DNA from: Stenomitos frigidus ULC18
GTDB taxonomy: Bacteria > Cyanobacteriota > Cyanobacteriia > Leptolyngbyales > Leptolyngbyaceae
Reading direction: 5' to 3'
Length of the DNA stretch: 64,000 bases
NCBI RefSeq assembly: GCF_003003795.1
Contig: NZ_PVWK01000061.1
Location: 1-64,000, forward strand
The notes beneath the pieces were generated by a model, which searched no databases, was not told where the DNA came from, and saw nothing but the letters and a program-made list of their open reading frames with translations. Position numbers and translations under genes: made by a program. This document shows positions 49,827 to 60,417 of the stretch, piece after piece. Each line of letters opens with the position of its first letter. The first letter of the stretch is position 1.

Positions 49827-52800
49827 CTAATGAATATAGTCTTGCAGTGCCTTGACCGAAAGTGGTTGAGACTGCAGTGATCGGATGGCGGCTGTAGTTG
49901 CTTTTGCGCCTGCGATCGTGGTGACGATAGGAATTTTGTAAGACAAAGCGGTACGACGAATCAGACGACCATCGGCTTTGGCTTCTTCCCCGGAAGGAGT
50001 ATTAATAATGAGCTGAATTTTCTCATTTTTAATAGAGTCCATGATGTTTGGGCGACCTTCATGGAGCTTGAGCACCAATTCAACCTCAACGCCTTGTTCT
50101 CGGAGTGCTTTTCGAGTGCCCTCTGTAGCAACCACGTGAAAGCCAAGTTCTAGTAACTCTTTAGCCACGGAAACAACAGCCGCTTTGTCGCGATCGCTGG
50201 TCGAGACAAACACCGTGCCACCTTGCGGTAAGCGCTGACCAGCCCCCAACTCTGCCTTAGCAAACGCAGCGCCAAAGTTGTCGTCAATGCCCATCACCTC
50301 GCCGGTCGATCGCATTTCAGGGCCCAGAATCGTATCGGTGCCAGGGAATTTCTCGAAGGGCAGAACCGCTTCTTTAACCGCAATATGTTTGGGGATGATT
50401 TCCTTTGTATAGCCTAGCTCCGCAAGGGATTTGCCAGACATAATGCGGGCTGCCATTTTTGCCAACGGCACGCCGATCGCCTTCGAGACAAACGGTACCG
50501 TGCGCGAGGCGCGTGGGTTAGCTTCCAGGATATAGACTTGTTCACCCTGTACGGCGTATTGGATATTCATCAAGCCAACGACATTCAAGGCTTTGGCAAG
50601 TTGCACTGTCCAGGTTCGAATCTGGGTTAAGACGGCTTCACTGAGGAACACCGATGGCAACGAGCAGGCCGAGTCGCCAGAATGAATGCCTGCTTCCTCA
50701 ATATGCTCCATAATGCCGCCGATGACCACGTTGCCACCCTGGTCGGCGATCGCGTCTACATCTACTTCCACTGCATTTTCGAGATACTTGTCAATCAGAA
50801 TGGGGTGATCAGGTTCGACGAGAACGGCAGCAGTCATGTAACGCTGTAGCTCCGTGTCGGAGTAGACAATTTCCATGCCGCGTCCACCGAGGACATAGCT
50901 GGGGCGCACGACTACGGGATAGTTGATGCGACGGGCAACCTCTAAAGATTCCCCATAGCTGCGGGCTAGACCGTTGGCAGGTTGCTTAATATCCAACTCT
51001 CGCAGAATTTTCTCAAAGCGCTCTCGATCTTCAGCCGTATCGATCGAATCCGGTGAGGTACCCCAGATTTTGGTTGAAACGGTACAGGTATCGCCGTTGA
51101 GGTATTTCTGCAAGGGCACTGCCAGCTTCAGCGGCGTTTGTCCACCAAACTGAATGATCACGCCTTCAGGATTCTCCGCCTCAATGATGTTGAGCACATC
51201 TTCTTTCGTGAGCGGTTCAAAGTAGAGCCGATCGCTGGTGTCATAGTCAGTCGAAACCGTTTCGGGATTGGAGTTGACCATGATTGTCTCGAAACCGTCT
51301 TCCCGCAAGGCAAAGGAGGTGTGACAGCAGCAGTAGTCAAACTCAATGCCCTGACCAATACGGTTAGGGCCGCCACCCAAGATCATCACTTTGCGCCTGT
51401 CTGACGGCAAAATTTCGCTTTCGCCTGCTTCGTAAGTGGAGTAGTAGTAGGGCGTGAGGGCTTCAAATTCAGCCGCACAGGTATCGACGGTTTTGTAAAC
51501 GGGGATCACCTGTAACGACTTTCGGTAGGTGCGAACCTCATCTTCAGTCGTCTTAGTCGCATAGGCGATTTGGCGATCGCTAAAGCCCTGTCGCTTAATG
51601 TCAAATAGCTGCTCTTTGGTCAGGCTCTTCAGCGGAGCGCGCTTGAGCACTTTCTCAGTTTCCAGCAGTGCATAGAGCTTGTCCAGGAACCAGGGGTCGA
51701 TCGCAGTCAGTTCATACACCTCATCCACCGTCATGCCCATTTGAAACGCATGGTGGATGGTAAAGATGCGCTCTGGATTCGGCGTCCGTAAACCCGCGCG
51801 AATTTGCTCTAAGCTAGGCACTTTTTCGCTGCGATCGCAGCCCCAACCCGCGCGTCCCGTTTCCATCGATCGCAGCGCTTTTTGGAATGATTCCTGAAAC
51901 GTACGCCCGATCGCCATCGCTTCGCCCACCGATTTCATTTGAGTCGTGAGGGTAGGGATAGAGCCGGGAAATTTCTCGAACGCGAAGCGGGGAATTTTGG
52001 TCACAACGTAGTCGATCGTTGGCTCAAAACTGGCAGGCGTCTTCTTCGTAATGTCGTTAGGAATCTCGTCCAGCGTGTAGCCGACGGCAAGTTTGGCTGC
52101 CATTTTGGCGATCGAAAACCCTGTTGCCTTTGAAGCGAGTGCAGAACTGCGCGACACACGAGGGTTCATCTCAATCACTACCACGTCGCCATTGTCGGGA
52201 TTAACCGAAAACTGGATGTTGGAACCACCTGTCTCCACACCGATCTCGCGAATGATCTTGATTGACGCATCCCGCAACCGCTGGTACTCCTTATCGGTCA
52301 GGGTTTGAGCAGGCGCAACGGTAATGGAGTCGCCCGTATGCACACCCATTGGGTCAAGGTTTTCGATCGAGCAGATGATCACCACGTTGTCTGCCAAATC
52401 GCGCATGACTTCGAGTTCGTATTCCTTCCAACCCAGCAGCGATTTCTCAATCAAAATCTGCGAAACCGGACTGGCATCCAGACCAGACTGGGAAATTTCC
52501 TCAAACTCTTCCTGGTTATAGGCAATGCCACCACCGGAACCGCCCATCGTATAAGCAGGCCGAATGATCAACGGATAGCTGCCGATTTCGTGCCCAATCT
52601 GACGCGCCTCTTCTAGTGTGGTTGCGAGGCCAGAGGGACAAACTCCCACGCCAATCCGTGCCATTGCTTCTTTGAAGAGCTTGCGGTCTTCCGCCATTTC
52701 GATCGCAGGTAGCTTTGCCCCAATGAGCTCTACGCCATATTTCTCCAGCGTGCCGTTTTTTGCCAGGGCGACTGCCAGGTTTAACGCAGTCTGTCCGCCC

Positions 52801-53069
52801 ATCGTTGGCAGCAAGGCATCAGGGCGCTCTTTCTCAATAATTTTCTCGACGACTTCTGGTGTCAGAGGCTCAATGTAGGTGCGATCGGCCGTCTCCGGGT
52901 CGGTCATAATCGTCGCCGGATTGGAGTTGACCAGAACGACTTCGTAGCCCTCATCCCGCAGGGCTTTACAGGCTTGCGTACCAGAATAATCAAACTCGCA
53001 GGCTTGCCCAATCACAATGGGGCCAGAGCCAATCAACAGAATTTTGTGGAGATCGTTGCGACGCGGCAT
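49827..53069 (-). CDS. carB: carbamoyl-phosphate synthase large subunit
   Basis: A 1080-residue enzyme making carbamoyl phosphate from glutamine-derived ammonia, bicarbonate and two ATP, for arginine and pyrimidine synthesis. Two homologous ATP-grasp halves are seen: [20 protein letters not shown] at the N-terminus with [20 protein letters not shown], and [20 protein letters not shown] in the second half with [20 protein letters not shown]. The C-terminal MGS-like allosteric domain ends near [23 protein letters not shown] 53069 ([10 protein letters not shown]) is the family start; TTG 53126 would add 19 residues. No carA is adjacent. Confidence 0.96.
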   Translation of the reverse strand: MPRRNDLHKILLIGSGPIVIGQACEFDYSGTQACKALRDEGYEVVLVNSNPATIMTDPETADRTYIEPLTPEVVEKIIEKERPDALLPTMGGQTALNLAVALAKNGTLEKYGVELIGAKLPAIEMAEDRKLFKEAMARIGVGVCPSGLATTLEEARQIGHEIGSYPLIIRPAYTMGGSGGGIAYNQEEFEEISQSGLDASPVSQILIEKSLLGWKEYELEVMRDLADNVVIICSIENLDPMGVHTGDSITVAPAQTLTDKEYQRLRDASIKIIREIGVETGGSNIQFSVNPDNGDVVVIEMNPRVSRSSALASKATGFSIAKMAAKLAVGYTLDEIPNDITKKTPASFEPTIDYVVTKIPRFAFEKFPGSIPTLTTQMKSVGEAMAIGRTFQESFQKALRSMETGRAGWGCDRSEKVPSLEQIRAGLRTPNPERIFTIHHAFQMGMTVDEVYELTAIDPWFLDKLYALLETEKVLKRAPLKSLTKEQLFDIKRQGFSDRQIAYATKTTEDEVRTYRKSLQVIPVYKTVDTCAAEFEALTPYYYSTYEAGESEILPSDRRKVMILGGGPNRIGQGIEFDYCCCHTSFALREDGFETIMVNSNPETVSTDYDTSDRLYFEPLTKEDVLNIIEAENPEGVIIQFGGQTPLKLAVPLQKYLNGDTCTVSTKIWGTSPDSIDTAEDRERFEKILRELDIKQPANGLARSYGESLEVARRINYPVVVRPSYVLGGRGMEIVYSDTELQRYMTAAVLVEPDHPILIDKYLENAVEVDVDAIADQGGNVVIGGIMEHIEEAGIHSGDSACSLPSVFLSEAVLTQIRTWTVQLAKALNVVGLMNIQYAVQGEQVYILEANPRASRTVPFVSKAIGVPLAKMAARIMSGKSLAELGYTKEIIPKHIAVKEAVLPFEKFPGTDTILGPEMRSTGEVMGIDDNFGAAFAKAELGAGQRLPQGGTVFVSTSDRDKAAVVSVAKELLELGFHVVATEGTRKALREQGVEVELVLKLHEGRPNIMDSIKNEKIQLIINTPSGEEAKADGRLIRRTALSYKIPIVTTIAGAKATTAAIRSLQSQPLSVKALQDYIH

Positions 53070-53171
53070 GGTAGTGATGTGGGGGTCGAGGTCTGAAATC
53101 CCACTTATTGTAAAGGGTTTCTTCAACTTAGACGGTAGTCTTCTTTCTAATCCCAGTGCTTGGGATATGCA

Positions 53172-53564
53172 TTAGTTCGATTTGCCGTCGCTGCCAAAGT
53201 ACTCTCGATAGGCACAAATGCGATCGCCCCGAAGGTCGAAAGAGACGGCCACGCGATTCTTATAGGGTTCTCCCAGCAGTAAACCTTCGTCTCGAAACTC
53301 AAACACAACGGTTGTCTCATTGCTCGTCACGCGATCGAGCGTGAGCGACAGCCCCTCTTTGAAGGTTTCAGCGACGTACTGAAAGAAGGCGATCGCACGC
53401 TCCTTACCCTTATTGAAGCCACGATACGGTCCCATAGGGAAGCAAAACGTAAAATCATCGGAGAGCAAATCGATAAACGCTTGCCATTCTCCTGTTGCTA
53501 AACCATGCTGGAAATGCCCAAAGGCTCGGTAAGCAACTTCCAAGGTGTTTGAGCGCTGTGTCAT
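53172..53564 (-). CDS. NTF2-like (SnoaL) fold protein
   Basis: A 130-residue protein with the alpha+beta cone pattern of the NTF2/SnoaL group: VAYRAFGHFQHGLATGEWQA, FIDLLSDDFTFCFPMGPYRG, KGKERAIAFFQYVAETF, then TVVFEFRDEGLLLGEPYKNR and CAYREYFG. Such proteins bind small hydrophobic ligands or act as isomerases; the ligand is unknown. It lies 102 bases upstream of carB on the same strand, with no evident functional link. Confidence 0.8.
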   Translation of the reverse strand: MTQRSNTLEVAYRAFGHFQHGLATGEWQAFIDLLSDDFTFCFPMGPYRGFNKGKERAIAFFQYVAETFKEGLSLTLDRVTSNETTVVFEFRDEGLLLGEPYKNRVAVSFDLRGDRICAYREYFGSDGKSN

Positions 53565-54043
53565 ATAGCAACCCTATCTGATTGATGAAAGCTGATGGCT
53601 ATTTATAAGAGGTTTAAGACGTTTTGTTCGATAAATTTATACAAGTGTAGTTATTCTATCTCTAGCGGATGCAGCTCTCTAAAACAGCTAGCTTTGATCG
53701 GAACGTTTGATCTAAACAAATTGTCAAAGAAGCCTGCAAACTTTTGGCCAGGAGTCATATTCGTTCCGTAGGCATCTGTGACTGGGCTAAAAATCCGTCA
53801 TACTAAGAGAAAGAACCATTTCCTGTAAGATCATTATTACAAGCCCAGCTAGTGATGCAATCTAGCCAGCCTCATCCACCTTGTGCTCAATCGAGTCACA
53901 GGATCGATGCGGTCGAAAGCTGGCACAAAGTTCATAACGCGATCGCTTCTTTAAATGAGAAATTCATGCTTTTAGTAAGTTGAAAAACGCTTAGAAACTG
54001 CAGCAATTGATGTTCCTTAGCTCACATATTCTGACAATTTTCT
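53565..54043. other. 479-base divergent intergenic region
   Basis: Between the NTF2-like gene and the RpaB-like regulator, with promoters for both. AT-rich from 53620. No gene, RNA or clear operator was recognised. Confidence 0.4.
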
Positions 54044-54052
54044 GTGAACCGA

Positions 54053-54778
54053 ATGTTGCATAGCCAAGAACGATCGAAGCAAACAATCCTGGTTGTTGAT
54101 GATGATGCTAATATTCGTCGAATTCTGGCCACTCGCCTCTCGATGGCTGGCTACATAGTTTCAACAGCCGCGGATGGATCGCAAGCGCTGACTAGTTTCC
54201 GTCAACAAGCGCCCGATCTCATTGTTTTAGATGTCATGATGCCTGAACTAGATGGCTACGACGTTTGCCGCACCCTGCGAAAAGAGTCAAATGTCCCAAT
54301 CATTTTGCTAACCGCTTTGGCAAATGTAGCCGATCGCATCACTGGCTTAGAAGCAGGTGCCGATGACTACATGGTGAAACCATTTTCGCCAAAAGAATTA
54401 GAGACTCGTATTCGCTGTATTCTGCGTCGTCTTGACAAGGTAAACGATGATGCTACGACGTCTGGAATTCTTGAAGTCGGCTCTCTGCGGATTGAAACGT
54501 ACACGCGAAAGGTCTATCAAAACAACGTGCCAGTTCGACTCACTGACATGGAATTCAACATGTTGAAACTATTAGTGAGTCAAGCAGGAGTATGCATTTC
54601 TCGACTTGAAATTTTAGAGAAAGTATGGGGTTATAACCAACCGAGTTTGGGAGATGTACGGATTGTTGACGTACACATTTCTCGGCTACGTGAAAAACTG
54701 CAAGCTTTACCTGAGCAAGCTGAGTCGATCGTTACTGTCCGTGGTAAAGGATATATCTTCCCTCGTGTTGATTCCTGA
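54053..54778 (+). CDS. OmpR-family response regulator, RpaB-like
   Basis: A 241-residue regulator. The receiver domain has acidic residues in VVDDDAN, the phospho-acceptor Asp60 in LIVLDVMMPELDGYD, and Lys in MVKPFSPKELE. The C-terminal winged helix contains VRLTDMEFNMLKLLVSQAG, SRLEILEKVWGY and VDVHISRLREKL. Phrases such as TRLSMAGY, ADRITGLEAGADDY and SPKELETRIR--LRR closely follow RpaB (ycf27), the light and redox regulator, but the C-terminal half differs more, so this may be an RpaB paralogue. ATG 54053 or GTG 54044 are both possible starts. It converges on crtW. Confidence 0.87.
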   Translation: MLHSQERSKQTILVVDDDANIRRILATRLSMAGYIVSTAADGSQALTSFRQQAPDLIVLDVMMPELDGYDVCRTLRKESNVPIILLTALANVADRITGLEAGADDYMVKPFSPKELETRIRCILRRLDKVNDDATTSGILEVGSLRIETYTRKVYQNNVPVRLTDMEFNMLKLLVSQAGVCISRLEILEKVWGYNQPSLGDVRIVDVHISRLREKLQALPEQAESIVTVRGKGYIFPRVDS

Positions 54779-54881
54779 TAGGCGTTGATGTTACCCAGCT
54801 TCAGGTCGTGTTTCGCATCAACAAGCCCTATAGGAGAAGCGACCGAGATTCGATCGCGGCTCGCGCTTGAACCGCTACCGA

Positions 54882-55661
54882 TCAAGTGTTGATCCTGGCA
54901 ATGCCATGCTTGGCGATCGTGGGCAGTTGCCACCAGGGAACATGAGGATACTCGTGATGTTCGTAATGGTAGCCAAAGTGATAGCAAGCCAGCAGTGACA
55001 ACAGCAACGGTCGATGAGCGCTCTGAGCGCGAAAAACGTTTTGGTAGCCGCCTGCTGGTTCACGATGAGGCAAATAAGTCCCAAAGTAAAAAAGCTGCAC
55101 CGAACTGAGCAACGATGGCACAATCCAAAACATCAGCAAATTCGACTCCGGCACGTGTAAGAGAAGATGCATGGCGTGAAACACCGCAATGAGTGCAAGC
55201 AACCGCCCCCAACTCCAATAACGCTGCAAAAAACGAAAATACCAGGCAAACGGGTTTTTGTGCTGACCGTCATGAAAGTCAGGGTCTAAAGGACTCGCAG
55301 GATCACGGTGGTGCTGCCAGTGAGCCTTAAACAATTGCTTGTAAGAAAATAAACCATACATCAGTAGTGCTGACGTACCCATGAAGTGATTCAGCCTGGG
55401 ATGCTGAGGCGCAACACACCCATGCATCGCATCATGAGCCGTGACGAATAAGCCTGCATAAAGAAACGTTTGCCAAAACACGGCCAGTATTGTCCAGAGC
55501 GACTGTTGGCTGAGTGAAGCATTGAAGAGGATTGTCAGGCTGCCTGCCCAAGTTGCCATGATGAGGCTAGCGATGCATAAGCCTCGTAGACTAGAGCCGA
55601 TGATGACAGGTGATGCTGTGGGTGAAAGCTGATCGCCATTGATTGGCAAAACGGTAGACAT
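54882..55661 (-). CDS. crtW: beta-carotene ketolase CrtW
   Basis: A 259-residue membrane di-iron oxygenase that adds 4-keto groups to beta-carotene, giving echinenone and canthaxanthin. Histidine boxes are TAHDAMHG, HWQHHRDP and YHYEHHEYPHVPWWQLP. Other ketolase features are LLMYGLFSYKQLFKAHWQ and LFYFGTYLPHREP. Four helices are visible. ATG 55661 starts MSTVLPINGDQ as in other CrtW proteins; the upstream extension of the frame has no family match. Ketocarotenoids are ligands of orange carotenoid protein, which is not in the window. Confidence 0.92.
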   Translation of the reverse strand: MSTVLPINGDQLSPTASPVIIGSSLRGLCIASLIMATWAGSLTILFNASLSQQSLWTILAVFWQTFLYAGLFVTAHDAMHGCVAPQHPRLNHFMGTSALLMYGLFSYKQLFKAHWQHHRDPASPLDPDFHDGQHKNPFAWYFRFLQRYWSWGRLLALIAVFHAMHLLLHVPESNLLMFWIVPSLLSSVQLFYFGTYLPHREPAGGYQNVFRAQSAHRPLLLSLLACYHFGYHYEHHEYPHVPWWQLPTIAKHGIARINT

Positions 55662-56192
55662 GAGGGCTGTTTTCTCGTTGTGATAGTAGCTAGCTTTAGC
55701 TTGTCGATCGAGCGCTAGCAGTAGAGGCGGTGCATCCTCATGCATCAGGTTTGATAAATCGAGTCGGACTGCCAAATCTGATTTGTATAAACAATGTAAC
55801 AGAATGGTAATAATTCTGTGAAGCTTAAAACTCCCCTTTAGGTATAGGTTTGCGCAATCTATGCAAGGAGACGTAAGGACTGGTTCAAGCAAACGTTTAT
55901 AACCTCGTTGAGGGAGGTAGGAGCGCAAGACTTATGCCCCCCATTGAGGCAGGTACTTAGAATCGCGGATTTACAGCGGTTTTCATTCAGATAGGGTACA
56001 CGGGTAATATCGGAAAGCTTTACTCAGAGAGCATTTGATGATCTTAGATGTCCCCTATTAAGCTGCGATCCGCTGTAATAAGGTTGAGAATTTGTATTGT
56101 TGCTAGGGTATGCCGTGCGCCCTTACGGAAGAATGGCGGAGTGACGCTCACCGCTAGCCGCTCCATAACAAGTACTTTCTAGCGAATATTTA
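55662..56192. other. 531-base intergenic region upstream of crtW
   Basis: Contains crtW upstream DNA; the open frame that extends crtW to 55928 is probably leader. No gene or RNA identified between it and the LapA-domain gene's 3' end. Confidence 0.4.
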
Positions 56193-57008
56193 TTACCGAG
56201 AGCGATCGCGGGTACTGCCACCCTCAAAGCTGTCGCCATCCTCTTCGAACCAATCATCGGCACTTTCGGCACTGGTCGGCACCTCGGTTGGCGTTGCGTC
56301 ATCAAGCGGACGAAAAGGCGGCACAAGGACGCGATAGTCAGCATCAACAACCGGTTTGCCGATAACCGATTCGGCTTTACCAACACCAGAATCTTTCGGC
56401 TCACGGTAGCTGTAGGAATACACAGAGCCGTTACGAGAGGTCGTTTTTGGTTCTTGCTTGACTTCATAGTCCGTGCGGACTCTTGGCGCGGTAGACCGAG
56501 TCTCTCTGGGTTCATCTCTGGGGATATCCCTGGGTTCATCCACGTCCCAATCATCGCTCGATTCATCGTCCCAGTCATCGATCGGATCAGAGTCTACGGG
56601 CGAGCGTCCGGTGCTTGCTTGACGCGCCGCTGATTCCTCATAGCCGTCCCAATTGTTCCAGGCCGCATCGTCTTCAACCGTTTTCGCAGCGGGTGGACGA
56701 GAAAAGAAGGGGCTTGGTTCTGGTGACGGTGTAGTTGAACGCGCCTGAAAACCACTCTGACGGGATACTTGCCGAAACTTCGATCGTGCCGCACGGACTG
56801 CAAAGTAATTAGACGCGCTGAACAAGCTGGTAATCAACAGATTGGTGACAACGCCAGCCCCGATCGCGCCTAAAATCCATAGCGCCAACGGTAAGGCAGG
56901 CGTTTGGATGCCCAAAAACGTCAGTTGTAGGGGCGACCAGTTGAACTGAACAAGGAGGAATAGGCCTCCAGCCAGTCCGAGCAACAGAACCAGGCGGATA
57001 AGGGGCAT
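56193..57008 (-). CDS. LapA-domain (DUF1049) membrane protein with acidic tail
   Basis: A 271-residue protein. Two N-terminal helices (about 3-22 and 38-62) enclose the LapA signature VQFNWSPLQLTFLGIQTPAL, PLALWILGAIGAGVV. A basic segment AARSKFRQVSRQSGF follows. The remaining 180 residues are a disordered, Asp/Glu/Pro/Ser-rich cytoplasmic tail with short repeats of DDWD and EPRDIPRDEPRE. Family members help lipopolysaccharide assembly in enterobacteria; in cyanobacteria the role is unknown. It is 151 bases downstream of ubiX on the same strand. Confidence 0.82.
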   Translation of the reverse strand: MPLIRLVLLLGLAGGLFLLVQFNWSPLQLTFLGIQTPALPLALWILGAIGAGVVTNLLITSLFSASNYFAVRAARSKFRQVSRQSGFQARSTTPSPEPSPFFSRPPAAKTVEDDAAWNNWDGYEESAARQASTGRSPVDSDPIDDWDDESSDDWDVDEPRDIPRDEPRETRSTAPRVRTDYEVKQEPKTTSRNGSVYSYSYREPKDSGVGKAESVIGKPVVDADYRVLVPPFRPLDDATPTEVPTSAESADDWFEEDGDSFEGGSTRDRSR

Positions 57009-57159
57009 AATTTTAGCGGTCAGCCATCAACTATCAGCCTACCTTGGATCGAAATCACGTTACCAGCCTATCCTAGCAATTTGACATACAGCTGTTGCAA
57101 ACCCTTCTAGTGACTCTTGCTGATTGCTGATTGCTGACGGTTGACCGACCGCTAAGCCT

Positions 57160-57783
57160 CTAATGTCCCTGCCAACGGTTAATCGGAATGCAGTCAATAT
57201 CCAGCTGATCGAGCGCGCGGGCAACGACAAAATCAACCAGATCTTCGATCGTCTGTGGGTTGTGATACCAGGCAGGAATGGCAGGTACAATGCGCACTCC
57301 CGCTTCTGCTAATGCCGTCAGATTGCGGAGATGGATTAGACTAAAGGGCGTTTCGCGGGGTACGACGACGAGTTTTCGCCCTTCCTTCAACTGGACATCG
57401 GCAGCGCGTTCAAGCAAATCGGAACTGAGCCCGCCTGCCAGTTTGGCAACCGTGCTCATGCTGCACGGAAGGATGAGCATACCCAATGTACGAAAGGAAC
57501 CGCTTGCGATCGTCGCTCCGACATCGCTCCAGGGGTGGCAGGTAAGTTTGCCAGCACGTTCCACCTCTGCCTGCTGCCGCCAGAATTGTTCTTGCTGTAA
57601 GGGTTCTGGTGGCATTCGCGTGTTTTGCTCTGCCTGCCAAACCATATAGACCGACTTAGAGGCCACTAATTCGATCGCGTAGTCTGCCTGCAAGAGAAAC
57701 TTAAGGGCACGAACGGCATAAATGAGCCCAGACGCTCCGGTGATGCCAAGGATAAGGGGACGAGAGGGAGGAGGAGAGAACAA
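57160..57783 (-). CDS. ubiX: flavin prenyltransferase UbiX
   Basis: A 207-residue enzyme that attaches a dimethylallyl group to FMN, making the prenylated flavin cofactor of UbiD decarboxylases, used in plastoquinone synthesis in cyanobacteria. Seen motifs: LILGITGASGLIYAVRALKF (FMN site), ASGSFRTLGMLILPCSMSTV, RAADVQLKEGRKLVVVPRET, and PAIPAWYHNPQTIEDLVDF. Length is normal. The partner ubiD is not present in the window. A low-complexity repeat lies just upstream of its ATG. Confidence 0.93.
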   Translation of the reverse strand: MFSPPPSRPLILGITGASGLIYAVRALKFLLQADYAIELVASKSVYMVWQAEQNTRMPPEPLQQEQFWRQQAEVERAGKLTCHPWSDVGATIASGSFRTLGMLILPCSMSTVAKLAGGLSSDLLERAADVQLKEGRKLVVVPRETPFSLIHLRNLTALAEAGVRIVPAIPAWYHNPQTIEDLVDFVVARALDQLDIDCIPINRWQGH

Positions 57784-57784
57784 G

Positions 57785-58040
57785 GGGAGGAGACGTTTTG
57801 AGTTCTAAGTTTTGAGTTCTAAGTTTTGAGTTCTAAGTTTTGAGTAGGAAGAGAGGAGTTAGGGGTGAGGGAAAGTTTTGAGTTTTGAAGTGCGTTAGCG
57901 GCAGTGATTTCCTTCTAAAACGTCTCTTGGATGCCTGTTTCGATCAGGCAAGGCTTTAGGGTTTTACAACTCCTTCAGCCTTCAGCTGCTAACTTTTAGC
58001 CTCTGACTCCTGACTTCTGACACCTCTCTCCTCACCCAGA
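57785..58040. repeat. low-complexity tract between ubiX and RNase R
   Basis: Made of tandem GAGTTCTAAGTTTT units (three copies, 57800-57842), GGGAAAGTTTTGAGTTTTGA, and near 57971 CCTTCAGCCTTCAGCTGCTA with CTCCTGACTTCTGACACC. It belongs to the dispersed repeat words of this genome. No gene seen. Confidence 0.75.
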
Positions 58041-58041
58041 C

Positions 58042-60417
58042 TTAATCATCTTCAAACTCTGGTTCTGATTCAGCAATTTGGATGGCGTCTAGACCGACTT
58101 CGTCATCCGTTGCTTCGCTGCCACCACCGACTGCGATTAAGTCGATCTGCTGGCGGTAGTAGTCCACGCTCTTCACCTGCACTTCGATGCGATCGCCTAG
58201 GCGGTATTGCTTGCGGTTTTTGCGTCCAACCAGGGTTTGCTGGCGCGATCGGTACTCGTACCAGTCATCCTTGAGGGAACTGACGTGTACCAGTCCTTCA
58301 ACCAACAACTCCTCGATTTCGACAAAGAGCCCATAGGACTGGACGCCCGTGATCAGTCCGTGGAAAATCTCACCAGTGCGCTCCCGCATCAGTTCGGCTT
58401 TCTTGAGTCCTTCCAGGTCTTGCTCTGCTTCTTGCGCCACTTTCTCGCGTTCGCTCAGATGCACCACCTGTGACGCGAAGTAGGTTTCTAATTCTTGATG
58501 GATCTCAGGAGGCAGCACGTTCCAGCTAATGTTGCCGTGCGACGAGCTGTGTCGTAAGTTGACCATTTCTTTAGAACGGCTGGATTTGCGATCGCGTCCT
58601 TCTTCAAACACAGCATGCAGTGCGCGCTGTACCAACAGATCGGGATAGCGGCGGACAGGCGAGGTGAAATGGGTGTACCCATGATCCAAAGCAAGCCCAA
58701 AGTGCGATCGAGGGGTTGTGCTGTAAAACGCAGGCTTCAGCGTTTCTAGCAAGAGATAGGTCATCACCCGCTCGGCATCTGACTCAGCAAACTTCTGCGT
58801 AAAGTGCTGGTAGTCTTCTGGCCGCACGACATCTTCTTGCTCCAGGTGCAGTTCAATGCCCATGTTGATAGACAGCTTGATCAACTCTTGCACATCGTCT
58901 GGGTCAGGTGTGGGATGCACCCGATAGAGGCTCGGAGCGCCCAACGCTTGTAGGTGATTGGCGACGAGTTGATTAGCCAGCAGCATCAGTTCAGCAATCA
59001 TGGCGTAGGTTGGAACGGATGGTGAGACGACGATCGCGCCCAGTACCCCTTCATCGTCATAGTGAAACTTAGGCGTAAAGACAAGCTTCCCTGTGTCCTG
59101 ATCAGCCTCAGCAAGACTGCTGGAACTCGGCTTTTCGGGTAGGTTCAGTTCAAACGCACCCCGTTGGTGCCGTTGCTCTTTTAAGGCATGGCTGACGGCC
59201 GCTAGCTGATCCAACAGCTCAAACACAGGCTCAAGAGGCTGAATGTCTACAGTTGAGGGCTGATCGCTGGCGGCTGACCGCTCTAGAATCGCCTGCGCCT
59301 GCTGATAGCTCAGCTGATGATCAACCTTGATGACTGTTGGCTGGATTTCGTACTCTACGACGTGTCCCTCGGCATCTAGCGTCACCAGCACAGAAACAGC
59401 CAGTCGCTCGTGCCCAAGCTGAAACGCACAGAGCGAGTGAGCGATCGCATCCGGCAGCATAGGGATGACAAGGTCGCCCAAATAGACCGAGGTGCCACGT
59501 TTGCGTGCCTCGCGATCGACGGGTGAATCGGGCTCCACATAGTGTGCTACATCCGCAATATGAACCCCTAAACGCCAGTTCCCACCTTTCGTTTTTTCTA
59601 AGGTGAGGGCATCATCCAGACTATCGGTAGTGGCCTGACTGCTGTCTGCCTTGATGGTAATGGTGGTCAGCTTGCGCAAATCTAACCGGGCTTTCAGCTC
59701 TGTTTTAGCGAGTTTGGTCGGTAGTGCGTTGGCTGCAGCTTGCACTTCATCGCTAAAAGTGCGGGAAAGATAATGCTTGCAGCAGACAATATCGATGTCG
59801 GCAGCATCCGTATCGGTACCTAAAATTTGCGCTACGCTGCCCAACGGTGGATTCTGCCCCAGGGGATAACGCAGTAACTTGACATGTGCGAGGTGGTCGA
59901 TCGCGTCGCTCAGGTTCTCACCATTTTGCTCTAGCCGCACTTCAAACAGCAGACGATCGTCCAATGGTACGGCTCGAAAGCCCTCTTCGGCCTGCTTGAC
60001 CCGCGCCAGCACTGAAGGATTAGAGCGCTCTAGAATCAGACGGACTTCGCCTTCGGGGCTGCGACGACGACTCCCTTCCTTGGTCACGCGGACTAAAACG
60101 CGATCGCCATTCCACGCATTACTCAATTGGCTTTCGCGAATGTAGATGTCTTCTGCGCCTTCGGCATCTTGAATAGCAAAGCAGAAACCTTTGCTGGAGC
60201 AGCGCAGTTTGCCCTCAACAACGCCTTCTTCTGCAATACGCTTGTACCGGCCGCGATCTTTGGTCAGAATGCCAATTTTTTCGAGCGCATCCAGCGCAAT
60301 CTGAAGCCTTAGTAAGTCATCGTCGTCTCTACAATCCAGTTTTTTTTCTAAAACCTTAGGAGCAACGAGTTTGTCATCGGTGAAGTTTGACAGCAGGGCA
60401 GCGATCGAAAATTCCAT
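58042..60417 (-). CDS. rnr: ribonuclease R/II family exoribonuclease
   Basis: A 791-residue 3'-5' exoribonuclease. An N-terminal winged-helix region and cold-shock-type domains (GVVEGKLRCSSKGFCFAIQD, DIYIRESQLSNAWNGDRVLV) precede the RNB catalytic domain, with ADSSQATTDSLDDALTLEKT giving the Asp cluster and YTHFTSPVRRYPDLLVQRAL the late motif. A C-terminal S1 domain is GEIFHGLITGVQSYGLFVEI to VHVSSL. It degrades structured RNA and helps quality control. A repeat-derived insertion (ERSAASDQPSTVDIQ, near residue 384) sits between catalytic motifs. The start at 60417 gives normal length. Confidence 0.92.
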   Translation of the reverse strand: MEFSIAALLSNFTDDKLVAPKVLEKKLDCRDDDDLLRLQIALDALEKIGILTKDRGRYKRIAEEGVVEGKLRCSSKGFCFAIQDAEGAEDIYIRESQLSNAWNGDRVLVRVTKEGSRRRSPEGEVRLILERSNPSVLARVKQAEEGFRAVPLDDRLLFEVRLEQNGENLSDAIDHLAHVKLLRYPLGQNPPLGSVAQILGTDTDAADIDIVCCKHYLSRTFSDEVQAAANALPTKLAKTELKARLDLRKLTTITIKADSSQATTDSLDDALTLEKTKGGNWRLGVHIADVAHYVEPDSPVDREARKRGTSVYLGDLVIPMLPDAIAHSLCAFQLGHERLAVSVLVTLDAEGHVVEYEIQPTVIKVDHQLSYQQAQAILERSAASDQPSTVDIQPLEPVFELLDQLAAVSHALKEQRHQRGAFELNLPEKPSSSSLAEADQDTGKLVFTPKFHYDDEGVLGAIVVSPSVPTYAMIAELMLLANQLVANHLQALGAPSLYRVHPTPDPDDVQELIKLSINMGIELHLEQEDVVRPEDYQHFTQKFAESDAERVMTYLLLETLKPAFYSTTPRSHFGLALDHGYTHFTSPVRRYPDLLVQRALHAVFEEGRDRKSSRSKEMVNLRHSSSHGNISWNVLPPEIHQELETYFASQVVHLSEREKVAQEAEQDLEGLKKAELMRERTGEIFHGLITGVQSYGLFVEIEELLVEGLVHVSSLKDDWYEYRSRQQTLVGRKNRKQYRLGDRIEVQVKSVDYYRQQIDLIAVGGGSEATDDEVGLDAIQIAESEPEFEDD
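59250..59285. repeat. repeat tract translated inside RNase R gene
   Basis: AGGGCTGATCGCTGGCGGCT followed by GACCGCTC matches the GCTGACCGCTGA repeat family seen at 10750 and in larB at 32231. On the minus strand it encodes ERSAASDQPS, the same opening as the larB insert. Confidence 0.65.
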